From assembly GCF_024347415.1 (NCBI RefSeq), contig NZ_AP025476.1:434001-498000 (forward strand): a stretch of DNA of 64,000 bases, read 5' to 3'. The translations under genes and the position numbers were made by a program. The DNA comes from Vibrio crassostreae. GTDB taxonomy: Bacteria; Pseudomonadota; Gammaproteobacteria; Enterobacterales; Vibrionaceae. The notes under the pieces were generated by a model. It had not been told where the DNA came from. It worked only from the letters and a program-made list of their open reading frames with translations, and ran no database searches. Below are positions 25,478-36,648 of the stretch, piece after piece (positions within the stretch are counted from its first letter, which is position 1; each line of letters opens with the position of its first letter).

Positions 25478-26217
25478 GTTTGTTGCTCAAGCTTTTCGAG
25501 TCGCTCTAAGATCTTCTGTTGTTGCTCAATGATCTTCTCAAGGTGCTTCTCTTTGTTTTCCGCGCGTTGATTCTCATGATGAGTTGGAGAGGTGATCAAA
25601 GAAGTAATCAAGCCTGAAATCATACCAAACACACCCACACCGCAAATGATCACCAGAGAGGCAACTAATTTTCCTGAGCTCGTGACGGGATAATGATCGC
25701 CATATCCCACGGTACTGATGGTCACAAACGCCCACCATAAAGCATCTTGTCCAGTGGTGATGTTGGCATTGGGGTCTTTGTGTTCTAACAGCAGTATTGT
25801 TCCTGCTCCTATGGTCAGGAGAATGACCAGCAGCAATATAATCGAGGCGAGGGTGGTTTCTTTACGATTGCGGAATAGCTCTCTGAGAACGCGTTTACCC
25901 GAACGAAGAACAAGAATGACACGCAGGATCTGAAAAATGCGAGCGAAACGAAGTGGTTCGATCATTGGGATGCTTGCTAAGAAATCGATCCAGTGTACTT
26001 TTAGATATTCTTTTTTGTTTTGTGATCTGAATAGATCAATTGTGAGCTGAAAAAGAAAAACACTACAGATTATAAAATCGAGGCCGATAAGGACTTGTTT
26101 CGATTCTTTGTCGATCGGTACGAACAATAAGCCTGAGATCACAAATAACGCTAAGAAAGAGAGAATCAGTGACAATAAGCTCATCGGCTTGGTGGCGTCT
26201 TTGGTATTATTCAACAT
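25468..26217 (-). CDS. Voltage-gated-type K+ channel protein
   Basis: The 249-residue membrane protein has the six-span architecture of voltage-gated-like channels in compact form. S4 holds regularly spaced arginines at about residues 90, 93, 99 and 105. The pore loop carries the potassium filter TVGYGD at 169-174 (FVTISTVGYGDHYP). S6 follows, then a hydrophilic tail ending in a coiled coil (EKHLEKIIEQQQKILERLEK, about 222-245) that could hold a tetramer together. It resembles KvAP-like bacterial channels. Opening signal and true physiological role cannot be read from sequence. It is divergent from the chemoreceptor gene. Confidence 0.85.
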   Translation of the reverse strand: MLNNTKDATKPMSLLSLILSFLALFVISGLLFVPIDKESKQVLIGLDFIICSVFLFQLTIDLFRSQNKKEYLKVHWIDFLASIPMIEPLRFARIFQILRVILVLRSGKRVLRELFRNRKETTLASIILLLVILLTIGAGTILLLEHKDPNANITTGQDALWWAFVTISTVGYGDHYPVTSSGKLVASLVIICGVGVFGMISGLITSLITSPTHHENQRAENKEKHLEKIIEQQQKILERLEKLEQQTKK

Positions 26218-26314
26218 TCATACGAGGCTCAAAATAAATCGCGAACTTTGACTGACATAGCCACCTCGCGGATATAGAAGCCATCAATATATAAGAATTA
26301 ATGGAGAACTGACA

Positions 26315-27571
26315 ATGACTAAACTGTCATTCAAGCCGTGGGAAAGGATAATCTCTGACGTTCGTCTCGTTCCAAAAATGGTCATGTTGATGATATTCAG
26401 CACAATCTTGATCATTTCGAAGCAGCTATGGGACGCAAGTACGTTTTACGATTCATTGCTTGCTGTAACCAACAATGCGCAAGTCGCACAACAGCATTAC
26501 GAGACTTACTTAGTTCAAGTGGCTTGGCAAACAGCCTTGATGATCATTGTGTTTGTGGTTCTTCTATTAGCAGCGGCGCGCGTTATGCTGCGCCAGACTC
26601 AATACCTTAATGACGCCATTAAAACCATGGCCGACAAGAACTTATCAGTGCCGATTCAAATGGATTGTAAAGATGAATATGGCGATGTGGCACGCGAACT
26701 TGAAAAAACTCGCGTTCAACTGAACGACATGATCAAAACTCAAGTGGCTTCTTCTGATGAACTGTTTGCTCTGACGGAAGTGATGACCATCAGCATGTCT
26801 GAAACCAAAGAATCAGCTCAAGAAGAGTTCAATGAGATTGATCAGCTGGCAACAGCAATGAGTGAGATGACGTCTACGGTACAAACTGTTGCTGAGCATG
26901 CGCAAAGCGCTTCTTCATTGACGGAACAGGCATCAGGCCAAGCTCTTACTGGTCAGAAGTTCGTTCAAGGGTCTGTTTCTAAGATGAGTGAGCTATCTTC
27001 AGATATCGCAGCATCTGCAGCAGCGGTAAACCAAGTTGAAGAGCGCGTTGACTCAATTGGCAGTGTGGTTGGTACTATCCAAGGCATTTCAGAACAAACA
27101 AACCTACTAGCATTGAACGCTGCAATTGAAGCGGCACGTGCAGGTGAAGCGGGTCGTGGTTTTGCTGTTGTTGCTGATGAGGTTCGTAACCTTGCACAGC
27201 GCACTCAGCAAGCGACTGTCGAGATTCAAGATATGATCAGTCATCTGCAAAGCAGCGCTAACTCTGCGGTAGAACTGATGGAGAAGAGTGTTGTAGAAGC
27301 GGCTGAAGGCGTGGACCTTGTGACCAATGCAGGCTCTGAGCTTGATGGTATCGTAAGCCAAGTAAACCAAATTAATGATATGAACTTCCAGATCGCGACC
27401 GCTGCAGGTCAACAGAGCAGCGTTGCAGAAGAGATGAGTGTCAACCTGACCAATGTTCGTGAGCTTGTCGAAGCTTCAGTTGTGGTTGTTGGTGAGCTGT
27501 TGGAGACCTCTCAGCTTATGGAAAGCAACGCACAAGAACTCGACGGTAAGATTAAGCAATTTAAGGTTTAG
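26315..27571 (+). CDS. Methyl-accepting chemotaxis protein with minimal periplasmic loop
   Basis: The 418-residue receptor has two membrane spans (about 21-37 and 69-91), separated by only about 30 residues instead of the usual ~150-residue sensing domain. A HAMP-like segment (about 92-145) leads into the signalling coiled coil, with the conserved hairpin tip [35 protein letters not shown] near 265-300. The loop is too short for a Cache or four-helix sensor, so any signal is likely sensed in the membrane, by HAMP or through a partner. It has its own ribosome-binding site and a strong terminator. Confidence 0.9.
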   Translation: MTKLSFKPWERIISDVRLVPKMVMLMIFSTILIISKQLWDASTFYDSLLAVTNNAQVAQQHYETYLVQVAWQTALMIIVFVVLLLAAARVMLRQTQYLNDAIKTMADKNLSVPIQMDCKDEYGDVARELEKTRVQLNDMIKTQVASSDELFALTEVMTISMSETKESAQEEFNEIDQLATAMSEMTSTVQTVAEHAQSASSLTEQASGQALTGQKFVQGSVSKMSELSSDIAASAAAVNQVEERVDSIGSVVGTIQGISEQTNLLALNAAIEAARAGEAGRGFAVVADEVRNLAQRTQQATVEIQDMISHLQSSANSAVELMEKSVVEAAEGVDLVTNAGSELDGIVSQVNQINDMNFQIATAAGQQSSVAEEMSVNLTNVRELVEASVVVVGELLETSQLMESNAQELDGKIKQFKV

Positions 27572-27644
27572 TCATGTTCTCTAAATCCTTATTGATAGAG
27601 GCTGTTTTCTAGAGAGAAAGGCCTAACTCTATAAGTTCACTGAT

Positions 27645-27677
27645 AAAACGCCCACATTGCTAATGTGGGCGTTTTTT
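27645..27677 (+). terminator. Terminator of the chemoreceptor gene
   Basis: AAAACGCCCACATT pairs perfectly with AATGTGGGCGTTTT around a 3-base loop and ends in six T residues. Confidence 0.9.
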
Positions 27678-27783
27678 ATTGGCGTAACTTTGGTATAACT
27701 TATCTTTAGTTATGAAAACTCGTTATTGAAGAACCGAATCGATAAACCGATTGTTCGGCGCGCAGCTTATACAAGGAAGAAAC

Positions 27784-30633
27784 ATGCCATTGCCTTCTCA
27801 ACTCGTCACTCACTCACAGTCTGCTTTTGAGCAATTACTAGAGCATCAAAGTGAAGCCATCAATACTTGGTCTGAGCCACAGACTGAGGAGCTTAAACGT
27901 GTACTCGGTTTAAGCTGTTTTATTGGTGATTGCCTGCAGCGTGATACGGTTTTATGCGGTGACTTACCTGATATGTTGGCATGTGCAGAGCGTGCTGAAG
28001 GGTACCGAGAGCGACTGGCTGGATTACTTTCTGGTTGTGCTGATGAAATGAGTGGTCAGCGCGTGCTGCGTCAATTCCGCAATCGAGAAATGACCTATAT
28101 TGCTTGGCGTGATTTTATGGGCTCATGGGAGTTAGAACAGAGCTTAAGTCACCTATCGATGTTAGCTGAGGCAATGATCTTCGAGACCTATCAATGGCAG
28201 TACGATATTTGTTGTAAAGAGTGGGGCACACCATGCAATGAACAGGGTGAAGCGCAGCCGATGCTGATCATTGGCATGGGTAAGCTAGGGGGCGGTGAGC
28301 TCAACTTCTCTTCTGATATCGACCTGATTTTTACCTATCCTGAAAATGGCGAAACCCAAGGTGCAAGACGAAGTATCGCCAACGCACAATTTTTCACACG
28401 CTTGGGGCAACGAATTATCAAGGCGCTTGATCAGCAAACCTTTGACGGGTTCTGCTATCGCGTCGATATGCGCCTGCGTCCATTCGGTGAGAGTGGTCCA
28501 TTGGTGATGAGCTACGCTGCACTGGAAGATTACTACCAAGAGCAAGGTCGCGATTGGGAACGCTATGCGATGGTGAAAGCGCGAGTGATGGGCAGCGAAA
28601 TGTACCCTGAATACCAAGAGCTCCGCCAGATGCTGCGCCCATTTGTATTCCGTCGTTATATCGATTTCAGTGCGATTCAATCTTTGCGTCGTATGAAGTC
28701 GATGATAAGCAGCGAAGTACGTCGTCGTGGATTATCAAACAACATCAAGCTGGGGTCTGGTGGGATTCGCGAAGTGGAATTTATTGCACAAGTATTCCAA
28801 TTGATTCGTGGTGGCCGTGAACCGAGCCTTCGTGGTCGAGGGTTACTGGAAACCTTAAGCGCGATTGAATCACTTCATCTGTTAGAGGCAGAAGAGGTAG
28901 GGCACTTACGTGAGGCTTATCTGTTTTTGCGTCGCCTTGAGAACCTGTTACAAGCAATGGCCGACAAGCAAACTCAAACCTTACCTGACGGTGAATTCGA
29001 ACAGTTGCAACTCGCTGTCGCAATGCAATTCACTGATTGGGATAGTTTGATTGAGGCAACTCGTGCTCATATGGCCAATGTACATACCGTGTTCGAAGAT
29101 CTGATTGGTGTTGATGAAGATGACGCCAACCCGATTGCTAGTCACTTTAGTGAACTGTGGGATATGGCCCATAAACCAGATGTGATTGAACATGTTCTGG
29201 AACATGATATTGCGATTGCTAACCCACCGGAAGCCGCGAAAACGATTATTCAATTTAAAGCCGATTTGGCTAAGAAGACCCTTGGCCCACGGGGCCGTGA
29301 AGTCCTCAATCGATTGATGCCGAAAGTGTTTCAAGCACTGTACACCGCTAAGGATGCCGAGTTTGGTTTGTCTCGAGTACTGCATCTACTGCATAAAATC
29401 GTTACTCGTACCACTTACCTTGAACTACTAGATGAGCACCCTGCCGCGTTGACTCAGCTTGTACGCCTATGTACCGCTAGCCCGATGATCTCAGAGCAGC
29501 TTGGACGTTACCCAATTTTGTTAGATGAACTTATCGACCCTCAGCAACTCTACAACCCAGTGCCTTTGGAGTCGTATAAAACAGAGCTGCGTGATTACCT
29601 AGCCCGTATTCCTGAAGATGATATGGAGCAACAGATGGAAGGCCTGCGCCAGTTTAAGCAGACCTGTATCCTGAGAATTGCAGCCGCGGATATAGCGGGT
29701 GCTCTACCTGTCATGAAGGTCAGTGATCACTTGACCTACTTAGCCGAAGCGATTGTTGAGGCGGGGGTTAATCAAGCTTGGTTACAAGTATCGGCCAAGT
29801 TTGGTGAACCGACTCATGTTAAAGATCGCGAAGGTCGCGGTTTTGCGGTTGTTGGTTACGGTAAGGTCGGTGGTTGGGAGCTTGGCTACAACTCAGACTT
29901 AGACATTGTGTTTATGCACGACTGCCCGGTACACATCTATACTGATGGTAAGAAAGAAATCGATGGACGCCAATTTTATCTGAGGTTGGCACAGCGTATT
30001 ATTCATATTTTCTCGACCAGAACCGCTTCTGGTATTCTGTACGAAGTCGACACTCGTCTACGCCCTTCTGGTGCATCTGGCCTGTTGGTGAGTCCAACCG
30101 ATGCCTTTGATGAGTATCAGCACAATGACGCGTGGACTTGGGAACACCAAGCTTTGACTCGCGCTCGTATGATCTATGGTGACGACTTATTGGCCTCAGC
30201 ATTTAACAAGACTCGCCATGAGGTTCTGTGCTTGGCGCGTGATGAGGCAACACTCAAAAAGTCAGTTGTAGATATGCGTGAAAAGATGCGCGGCCATTTA
30301 GGCGGCAAAAAAACCGATCGATTCATGCTCAAACAAGATGCGGGTGGTATTACCGATATCGAATTTTTGGCGCAATATTTAGTCCTTCGGTACAGCAATG
30401 AGAAGCCAAAGCTTACTCGTTGGTGTGATAATGTACGAATCTTTGAAAGCCTGCTGTCACAAGGGATTATGGACGAGCAACAAGGCATGGCATTAACCCA
30501 TGCTTATACAACGTTAAGAGATGAAATCCACCACCGCAATCTACTCAATCTTGATGCGGATGTGGCAATTAATAAGTTTGAAATGGAAAGAGAACACGTG
30601 GTTCGAGCATGGAAGCAGTGGATGGAAGCGTAG
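27784..30633 (+). CDS. glnE: Bifunctional glutamine synthetase adenylyltransferase/deadenylase
   Basis: GlnE adds AMP to glutamine synthetase when nitrogen is ample and removes it when nitrogen is scarce, under control of PII. The ATG at 27784 has AAGGAAG just upstream and gives 949 residues, matching E. coli (946). It has two nucleotidyltransferase domains: the N-terminal deadenylase with [20 protein letters not shown] and the C-terminal adenylyltransferase with [20 protein letters not shown], joined by a helical regulatory linker. It is followed at 120 bases by hldE in the same direction, as in E. coli. A 6-bp hairpin at 30660-30675 in the gap may be a weak terminator. Confidence 0.97.
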   Translation: MPLPSQLVTHSQSAFEQLLEHQSEAINTWSEPQTEELKRVLGLSCFIGDCLQRDTVLCGDLPDMLACAERAEGYRERLAGLLSGCADEMSGQRVLRQFRNREMTYIAWRDFMGSWELEQSLSHLSMLAEAMIFETYQWQYDICCKEWGTPCNEQGEAQPMLIIGMGKLGGGELNFSSDIDLIFTYPENGETQGARRSIANAQFFTRLGQRIIKALDQQTFDGFCYRVDMRLRPFGESGPLVMSYAALEDYYQEQGRDWERYAMVKARVMGSEMYPEYQELRQMLRPFVFRRYIDFSAIQSLRRMKSMISSEVRRRGLSNNIKLGSGGIREVEFIAQVFQLIRGGREPSLRGRGLLETLSAIESLHLLEAEEVGHLREAYLFLRRLENLLQAMADKQTQTLPDGEFEQLQLAVAMQFTDWDSLIEATRAHMANVHTVFEDLIGVDEDDANPIASHFSELWDMAHKPDVIEHVLEHDIAIANPPEAAKTIIQFKADLAKKTLGPRGREVLNRLMPKVFQALYTAKDAEFGLSRVLHLLHKIVTRTTYLELLDEHPAALTQLVRLCTASPMISEQLGRYPILLDELIDPQQLYNPVPLESYKTELRDYLARIPEDDMEQQMEGLRQFKQTCILRIAAADIAGALPVMKVSDHLTYLAEAIVEAGVNQAWLQVSAKFGEPTHVKDREGRGFAVVGYGKVGGWELGYNSDLDIVFMHDCPVHIYTDGKKEIDGRQFYLRLAQRIIHIFSTRTASGILYEVDTRLRPSGASGLLVSPTDAFDEYQHNDAWTWEHQALTRARMIYGDDLLASAFNKTRHEVLCLARDEATLKKSVVDMREKMRGHLGGKKTDRFMLKQDAGGITDIEFLAQYLVLRYSNEKPKLTRWCDNVRIFESLLSQGIMDEQQGMALTHAYTTLRDEIHHRNLLNLDADVAINKFEMEREHVVRAWKQWMEA

Positions 30634-30753
30634 CTTGTCTTTTGCTTAGCTATCACAGTGCCTATCGAGGTAGGCTTTACTCATTTTTCTAAGGTTTAGC
30701 CACTGTAATCAGTGTGCTAGACTCTAGCCAGATTCGATTTTTGGAGCTCAACA

Positions 30754-32184
30754 ATGAAACCAATTCTACCTGACTACAGCCAATCAGGTGTTCTTATTGT
30801 CGGTGACGTCATGCTTGATCGTTACTGGTATGGTCCAACTGGCCGTATTTCACCAGAAGCACCTGTACCCGTTGTAAAAGTAGAAAATAACGAAGAGCGT
30901 CCAGGTGGTGCTGCCAACGTTGCAATGAACATTGCCTCTCTTGGTGGTCATGCTCATGTTGTTGGTTTAACTGGTAAAGATGAACCCGCCGAGGTGTTAA
31001 AAAACACTTTGGGCGCACTAAAGGTTAAGTGTGATTTCGTTGAGTTAGAAGACTATCCAACCATCACAAAACTACGAGTGATGAGCCGTGGTCAGCAGTT
31101 GATTCGTCTTGATTTTGAAGACAAATTTGAAAACACTAATCCAGAGCTTATTCTGTCTCGCATGGAGCAAGCACTGCCAAATGTCCGTTCGGTTATCTTG
31201 TCAGATTATGCGAAGGGTGCATTAGAGCATGTACAGAGCTTCATTCAAAAAGCACGCGCAGCGAATGTTCCAGTATTCATCGATCCAAAAGGCGCGGATT
31301 TAGAGCGCTACCGTGGTGCGACTTTGCTTACGCCAAATATGGCGGAGTTCGAGCTAGTTGCAGGTAAAGTTAAATCAGAAGAAGACCTTATCGAGAAGGG
31401 CATTGCCTTGATCGAAAAATATGATTTTGAAGCTTTGTTGGTGACTCGCAGCGAGAACGGTATGACTCTGCTGCGTAAAGGTCAGGCACCGTTCCACTTA
31501 CCGACTCAAGCCAAGGAAGTGTACGATGTCACAGGTGCCGGCGATACGGTTATCTCTGTCCTTGCAGCTTCTGTTGCTGCTGGTAAACCTCTGGATGAAG
31601 CGTGTGCATTAGCGAATGCGGCTGCTGGTGTAGTTGTTGGTAAGCTAGGTACATCGACACTGTCTACGATAGAATTAGCGGAAGCGATTCACGGCAGCCA
31701 AGATACAGACTACGGCGTTATCTCTGAAGCAGCACTGGTTGAAGCGGTGAAGCGTGCTCGTGCGAAAGGCGAGAAAGTGGTTATGACCAATGGCTGCTTT
31801 GATATTCTGCACGCTGGGCATGTTTCTTACATGAATCATGCTGCTGAGTTGGGCGATCGTTTGATCGTTGCGGTTAATACTGATGAATCAGTAAAACGTT
31901 TGAAAGGTCCAGGTCGTCCTGTGAATCCAACTGATCGTCGTATGGCGGTATTGGCTGGCTTAGGTGCGGTTGATTGGGTTGTACCATTCTCTGAAGATAC
32001 TCCTCAACGTTTAATCTCTGAGGTATTGCCAAGCATTCTTGTTAAAGGCGGTGATTACAAACCTGAAGAGATCGCTGGTGGTGCGGAAGTGATTGCTGCT
32101 GGTGGTGAAGTGAAAGTACTTAATTTTGAAGATGGTTGCTCTACCACTGAAATCATTAAAGCGATTAAAGGTGGCCGAGGCTAA
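30754..32184 (+). CDS. hldE: Bifunctional heptose 7-phosphate kinase / heptose 1-phosphate adenylyltransferase
   Basis: HldE catalyses two steps in making ADP-heptose for the LPS inner core. The 476-residue length matches E. coli HldE. The N-terminal ribokinase-type (PfkB) domain spans about 1-320, with [14 protein letters not shown] and the catalytic [10 protein letters not shown]. The C-terminal nucleotidyltransferase (about 345-476) begins [19 protein letters not shown], holding the HxGH motif. The ATG is preceded by GGAG (TTTTTGGAGC). A bidirectional terminator separates it from convergent tolC. Confidence 0.97.
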   Translation: MKPILPDYSQSGVLIVGDVMLDRYWYGPTGRISPEAPVPVVKVENNEERPGGAANVAMNIASLGGHAHVVGLTGKDEPAEVLKNTLGALKVKCDFVELEDYPTITKLRVMSRGQQLIRLDFEDKFENTNPELILSRMEQALPNVRSVILSDYAKGALEHVQSFIQKARAANVPVFIDPKGADLERYRGATLLTPNMAEFELVAGKVKSEEDLIEKGIALIEKYDFEALLVTRSENGMTLLRKGQAPFHLPTQAKEVYDVTGAGDTVISVLAASVAAGKPLDEACALANAAAGVVVGKLGTSTLSTIELAEAIHGSQDTDYGVISEAALVEAVKRARAKGEKVVMTNGCFDILHAGHVSYMNHAAELGDRLIVAVNTDESVKRLKGPGRPVNPTDRRMAVLAGLGAVDWVVPFSEDTPQRLISEVLPSILVKGGDYKPEEIAGGAEVIAAGGEVKVLNFEDGCSTTEIIKAIKGGRG

Positions 32185-32227
32185 CCTTCGGTCTTTTAGC
32201 TTCTATGCTAGCTTTTGAATAGATAAT

Positions 32228-32256
32228 AAAAATGCCGCTCAATGAGCGGCATTTTT
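32228..32256. terminator. Bidirectional terminator between hldE and tolC
   Basis: AAAAATGCCGCTC pairs perfectly with GAGCGGCATTTTT around a 3-base loop, with T-runs on both strands. Confidence 0.9.
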
Positions 32257-32276
32257 GTAACTTAAGTAATTCTGAA

Positions 32277-33602
32277 TTACTTACTTGCTACTTTTAGACC
32301 TGCGTTTACATCAACGATGTCTTGTTCGCTTAGCGTACCAACCGCTTGGCGAAGCTGAAGTACACTTAGGATATAGTTGTAACGAGCATCTGAAAGGTTT
32401 TTGTTCGCATCGTATAGACGACGAGTTGAATCTAGTACGTCAACGATAGTACGAGTACCCACATCAAAACCTGCTTCTGTCGCTTCTAGAGCTGATTGAG
32501 CAGAAACTACAGATTGTTCGTAAGCGCGTAGCGCACCGATCGAAGCACTGATGTTGTTGTTGAACGCACGTACGTCTTTTACAACGCTACGGTAAGTCGC
32601 TTCTAGATCTTCACTTGCTGCAACGTAGTTGTATTCAGCCTGTTTAGTCAATGAAGTTGTGTTGCCACCCGTGTATAGAGGTACAACTAAGTTCAAACCA
32701 ATGTTTAGGTTGTCTTGGTCGTAATCTTGGGTGCTGTTTGATTGATCTGAAAGAGCGTAGCTACCATCTAGTGTTAAGCTTGGTAGGTGACCAGAGCTTG
32801 CTAGAGAGATGTTGTCTTTTGCTACGTCTTGAGAGATACGTGCAGCCAATAAGCTAAGGTTCTTTTGTTCTGCTTGTTCAACAAGCGCAACAGCAGACTC
32901 AGAAGATTTGCTTGCTGAGAAACGATCAGTATCTAGGATGCTTAGGTTAGAGTGTTCCTGACCTGTAATCTCACGTAGACCTTCGTAGCTATTCGTTAGG
33001 TCGTTCTCTGCAAGAACTTCATCAGCCAAAACGCCATCGTACTGAGCTTGCGCATCATGTACATCGGTGATTGCTGAAAGACCTACTTCAAAACGCTGTT
33101 TAGTTTGCTCTAGTTGACGAGCAACTGCTGCTTTCTCTGCACGAACAAATTCTAGGTTATCTTGAGCGCGAAGTACTTCGAAATATGCTGTCGCAACACG
33201 AAGAATCAAGGCTTGTTGTTCTGCCGCGTAAGCTGAATCAGATTGACGAGCGGTTTTCTCTGCCGTATCTAGTGTGATCCATGAAGAGCGCTGATAAAGC
33301 TCTTGGCTGAAGCCGATAGCAGCTCCCCAAGTGTTGTTATCAATGCTTGAATTACCAACACCTGATGTATCTCGATCACCACGATTAATGTCGTAGTTTG
33401 CTGTTAGGTTAATTTGTGGTAGCAAATCACTACGGCTTGACGTTACTGCTTCAAAAGCGGCATCGCGCTGCGCTGCTGAACGAAGAAGTTGAGGATCGTT
33501 CTGTTTTGCTTGGTCGTAAACTTCAGCTAGCGTATCAGCAAAAGCTGACGAACTCAGGCTGCCAATTGCTGCACTGATAAATAGTGGAAGCAGTTTTTTC
33601 AT
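32277..33602 (-). CDS. tolC: Outer membrane channel protein TolC
   Basis: TolC forms the trimeric outer-membrane and periplasmic tunnel for type I secretion and drug efflux. The 441-residue product has a signal peptide (MKKLLPLFISAAIGSLSSSA, cut after AFA) and two repeated OEP domains. The repeats show the typical LAEVYDQAKQNDPQL start and the helical regions YFEVLRAQDNLEFVRAEKAA and LDSTRRLYDANKNLSDARYN. It is somewhat shorter at the C-terminus than E. coli TolC (493), as usual in vibrios. It is divergent from nudF, an arrangement also found in E. coli. Confidence 0.96.
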   Translation of the reverse strand: MKKLLPLFISAAIGSLSSSAFADTLAEVYDQAKQNDPQLLRSAAQRDAAFEAVTSSRSDLLPQINLTANYDINRGDRDTSGVGNSSIDNNTWGAAIGFSQELYQRSSWITLDTAEKTARQSDSAYAAEQQALILRVATAYFEVLRAQDNLEFVRAEKAAVARQLEQTKQRFEVGLSAITDVHDAQAQYDGVLADEVLAENDLTNSYEGLREITGQEHSNLSILDTDRFSASKSSESAVALVEQAEQKNLSLLAARISQDVAKDNISLASSGHLPSLTLDGSYALSDQSNSTQDYDQDNLNIGLNLVVPLYTGGNTTSLTKQAEYNYVAASEDLEATYRSVVKDVRAFNNNISASIGALRAYEQSVVSAQSALEATEAGFDVGTRTIVDVLDSTRRLYDANKNLSDARYNYILSVLQLRQAVGTLSEQDIVDVNAGLKVASK

Positions 33603-33829
33603 TTTCCTATTCCTGCCTTTTATGGAATTTTCTTTAAAAGAGTTTAACCCAGTTTGGTGGTAATTTACTCGAAACTTTGCACTTTTTTACAGTTAACTGT
33701 CCACTTGTGCAATATTTATTTTTTGAAACTTAACTTTAAGTATAAATTTTATATAAAAAGTTGAACCTTATCCTTGGTAGTTAACTCGGACAATGAGTAA
33801 ACTATAAAGATCACTTAGTGAGGTACCAA

Positions 33830-34459
33830 ATGCAACAGTATGACAATCAACGACATGAGTTTACTCCGCAAGATGTGGAAATAGTCTCAAAAGAGACGCT
33901 GTTTCGTGGTTTTTTCAAAATGGTTAAGTACACATTTAGACATAGACTGTTTGAGGGCGGCTGGAGCCAACCAATAGAGCGTGAGATGTTTGAGCGTGGA
34001 CATGCTGCTGCTTTGCTACCTTATGATCCTGTGCGTGACGAAGTTGTGATCGTCGAACAGATCCGTGTCGGTGCTCTAGAGCATGAGACCCCATGGCAAT
34101 ACGAAATTGTTGCTGGGATCATTGATACCGATGAATCACCACAAGATGTCGCTCGTCGTGAAGCGATGGAAGAAGCCGGGGTCGAAGTCGGATCTGTGTT
34201 GCCTATTACTTCGTATTACCCTTCATCTGGTGGTTGCTCAGAAAAGCTTGACGTCTTTGTTGGCTGTGTTGATGCAACGACAGCCAAAGGGGTACACGGA
34301 TTGGACTACGAAGGTGAAGACATTCGCGTACAAGTGATGAGTCGTGAAACTGCTTATCAGTTGGTAAAAGACGGTGTGTTTGAAAATGGAGCCACGATCA
34401 TTGCGCTACAGTGGCTACAATTGAACTACCAAGAATTACAGTCAGAGTGGATAGATTAA
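33830..34459 (+). CDS. nudF: ADP-ribose pyrophosphatase
   Basis: NudF hydrolyses ADP-ribose to AMP and ribose-5-phosphate. The ATG at 33830 has GAGG 7 bases upstream and gives 209 residues, exactly the E. coli length; a GTG 12 bases earlier is less likely. The Nudix box lies near residues 97-119 (GIIDTDESPQDVARREAMEE, then AGVEVG), with the E-x7-REAxEE pattern intact. It starts the run nudF-yqiB-cpdA-yqiA-parE-parC and is divergent from tolC. Confidence 0.95.
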   Translation: MQQYDNQRHEFTPQDVEIVSKETLFRGFFKMVKYTFRHRLFEGGWSQPIEREMFERGHAAALLPYDPVRDEVVIVEQIRVGALEHETPWQYEIVAGIIDTDESPQDVARREAMEEAGVEVGSVLPITSYYPSSGGCSEKLDVFVGCVDATTAKGVHGLDYEGEDIRVQVMSRETAYQLVKDGVFENGATIIALQWLQLNYQELQSEWID

Positions 34460-34463
34460 CGTC

Positions 34464-34904
34464 ATGCCAAATATAGCAGTCAAGAAACCGTATCATGTTG
34501 ATCTTGCTGAATTGATGCGAGTTTACGAGACGAACTATGCCAAACTGAACGCTTTGTTACCGGTTGGGCATGAAGTTGGTGACGTTCGCTGTTACCAAGC
34601 CGTTAATATGGTGTATCAATTGACAGTGAATGAGGTCACAAAATACACCACATTAATAGATATATGTCAGAGTGACGCGATGCCAGTGTTTCCTTTGCCA
34701 AAAATGTCTGTCAGGCTATATCACGACGCTCGAGTTGCAGAAGTGTGCGCTAGCGGGGATTTTTCAAGAGTCAAAGCGAAATATGACTATCCCAACACTA
34801 AGCTTCTGCAAAAGGACGAGAAATTTCAATTGAATAAATTTCTTGGGGAATGGTTAACGTTTTGTTTAAAAACGGGTATCAGCCGAACCCCAATTACCTT
34901 TTAA
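34464..34904 (+). CDS. yqiB: DUF1249 family protein (YqiB)
   Basis: The 146-residue soluble protein begins MPNIAVKKPYHVDLAELMRVYETNY and has the conserved VYQLTVNEVTKYTTLIDI and MSVRLYHDARVAEVC segments of DUF1249. It starts 4 bases after nudF. No function is established for the family. Its steady place between nudF and cpdA across gammaproteobacteria suggests shared transcription but does not show a shared role. Confidence 0.92.
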   Translation: MPNIAVKKPYHVDLAELMRVYETNYAKLNALLPVGHEVGDVRCYQAVNMVYQLTVNEVTKYTTLIDICQSDAMPVFPLPKMSVRLYHDARVAEVCASGDFSRVKAKYDYPNTKLLQKDEKFQLNKFLGEWLTFCLKTGISRTPITF

Positions 34905-34963
34905 TTGAGCCTATTTATCAACACTTTTAAAGTCTAAACAGTAACGTATCTGGATTTGTTATT

Positions 34964-35788
34964 TTGGAATTATCACACACTTCAAAATTTGATGAGAGCA
35001 CTATTAAGCTTGTGCAGCTAACGGACACGCATTTGTTTGCGCCGAGCAATGGCAGCTTATTAAGCATCAACACTCAAGATAGCTTTCGTGCTGTAGTCGA
35101 TGGCATTGTTAGTCAGGGTTTTGACTATCAAGCGATTTTAGCAACCGGTGATATCTCTCAAGATCACAGTGCTGAGTCGTACCAGAAATTTGAGTCAGGG
35201 ATTCAACCTTTGGAAAAGCCATGCTATTGGCTGCCAGGGAACCATGACTTTAAGCCTAATATGGGCAGTGTTTTACCATCACCACAAATACAGTGTGTTG
35301 AGCATGTCTTGCTAGGCGATAACTGGCAGATGGTGATGCTAGACTCGCAGGTGGTTGGTGTGCCTCATGGTCGCCTTAGCGATCAACAGCTTGATCTGTT
35401 AGAACAAAAGCTGACGGAATTCCCTGAACGTAATACTTTGGTTCTATTGCATCACCATCCATTGCTGGTTGGCAGTGCATGGTTGGATCAGCATAACCTA
35501 AAAGACGCCGATCAATTTTGGGATGTGGTTCAACAGCACACCAATGTCAAAGCAGTATTGTGTGGTCACGTTCATCAAGACATGAATCGAGATCATTATG
35601 GTGTACAAGTCATGGCAACACCGTCGACTTGTGTGCAATTCAAACCTAACTCAGATGACTTCGCGGTAGATACTTTGTCTCCGGGCTGGAGAGAGATTGA
35701 ATTACATCAAGACGGAACGGTCAGCACGCAAGTTCGTCGTTTGCCTCATGGGCAGTTCTTGCCTGATTTTGAAGCCGCTGGTTATTAA
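34964..35788 (+). CDS. cpdA: 3',5'-cyclic AMP phosphodiesterase
   Basis: CpdA hydrolyses cAMP and so tunes CRP signalling. The 274-residue protein is a calcineurin-type metallophosphoesterase, with the metal-binding motifs in order: LTDTHLF, TGDISQDH, LPGNHDF, LLHHHPL and CGHVHQDMN. The start is a TTG at 34964 (protein begins MELSHTSKFDE), chosen because the frame matches CpdA length and no later ATG precedes the TDTH motif. It follows yqiB after 59 bases. Confidence 0.95.
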   Translation: MELSHTSKFDESTIKLVQLTDTHLFAPSNGSLLSINTQDSFRAVVDGIVSQGFDYQAILATGDISQDHSAESYQKFESGIQPLEKPCYWLPGNHDFKPNMGSVLPSPQIQCVEHVLLGDNWQMVMLDSQVVGVPHGRLSDQQLDLLEQKLTEFPERNTLVLLHHHPLLVGSAWLDQHNLKDADQFWDVVQQHTNVKAVLCGHVHQDMNRDHYGVQVMATPSTCVQFKPNSDDFAVDTLSPGWREIELHQDGTVSTQVRRLPHGQFLPDFEAAGY

Positions 35789-35803
35789 TGAAGGTTGTTA
35801 TTG

Positions 35804-36409
35804 ATGTTAGGCTCTAATCAGCAAGCGACTAAGCCATCGCTGCTTCTCTATATTCACGGGTTTAACAGTTCATCACGTTCTCATAAAGCGAATGTGATGG
35901 CAGATTACTGTGCGGAGCATCGCGCTGATATTAAAGTCGTAACGCCTCAACTGCCGAGTTTCCCTAAGCAAGCGGCACTTCATTTGCAACAGCTGGTGGA
36001 GCAATACAAAGAGCAATATCAGATAGCGTTGGTCGGTAGCTCACTAGGTGGCTATCTTTCAACATGGCTGAATAGCCACTATGGTTTTAAAGCGGTGGTT
36101 GTAAACCCTGCAGTGAAGCCGTATGAGCTTCTTGCTGACTATTTAGGTGAACAAGTAAACCCATACACAGATGAACGATATGTACTGGAAACAAAACATA
36201 TTGATGAACTGAAGGCGTTAGAGGTTTCGGCTATCGCTAAGCCGAGCGACTTCTGGTTACTTCAGCAAACGGAAGACGAAGTTCTGGATTACCGACAAGC
36301 GGTAGAGAAGTACCAAGGTGCAACACAGACAGTAGAAGAGGGTGGGGATCATAGCTTTGTTGATTTTGAACGCTACCCACAACAAATCATCACCTTTCTA
36401 AATCTTTAA
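35804..36409 (+). CDS. yqiA: YqiA-family esterase
   Basis: The product is 201 residues from the ATG at 35804, with AAGG 9 bases upstream; the TTG codons before it are less likely starts. It is a small alpha/beta hydrolase: LLYIHGFNSSSRSHKA (oxyanion region), GSSLGGYLSTWL (nucleophile serine), and GGDHSFVDFERY (catalytic His). YqiA of E. coli hydrolyses short acyl-CoA or ester substrates in vitro; the natural substrate is unknown. It is between cpdA and parE, as in E. coli. Confidence 0.92.
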   Translation: MLGSNQQATKPSLLLYIHGFNSSSRSHKANVMADYCAEHRADIKVVTPQLPSFPKQAALHLQQLVEQYKEQYQIALVGSSLGGYLSTWLNSHYGFKAVVVNPAVKPYELLADYLGEQVNPYTDERYVLETKHIDELKALEVSAIAKPSDFWLLQQTEDEVLDYRQAVEKYQGATQTVEEGGDHSFVDFERYPQQIITFLNL

Positions 36410-36648
36410 TCTGTTCCACCAACCAAGTGATTTTCTCTTGTTTGCCTGTTATTTCATCTATCAATGGTGAAATATCATAGTTTGATGTCTTAGTTTTTGA
36501 ACTAGCTTGACATCATTACTCAGCTTCCAGACTATATTCCCCAATACTTCGCTCGTTCGCTCTACTATGACGGTTCATAGTAATGATTCTGCTTTAGTGA
36601 AACTGGAGCCAGCGAACTGACGCAAACTTTTTGAGTAAACTCCGTATT

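Noticed and set aside
32277..33602. Truncated TolC because shorter than the E. coli protein
   Set aside because: The frame has a good start, signal peptide and complete OEP repeats; a shorter C-terminus is common in Vibrio TolC.
36507..36538. Possible parE promoter: TTGACA at 36507 and TATATT at 36533
   Set aside because: The 20-base spacer is too long for a normal sigma-70 promoter, and no better -10 was found at 16-18 bases. A weak TGATGTC/GACATCA inverted repeat nearby did not add support.
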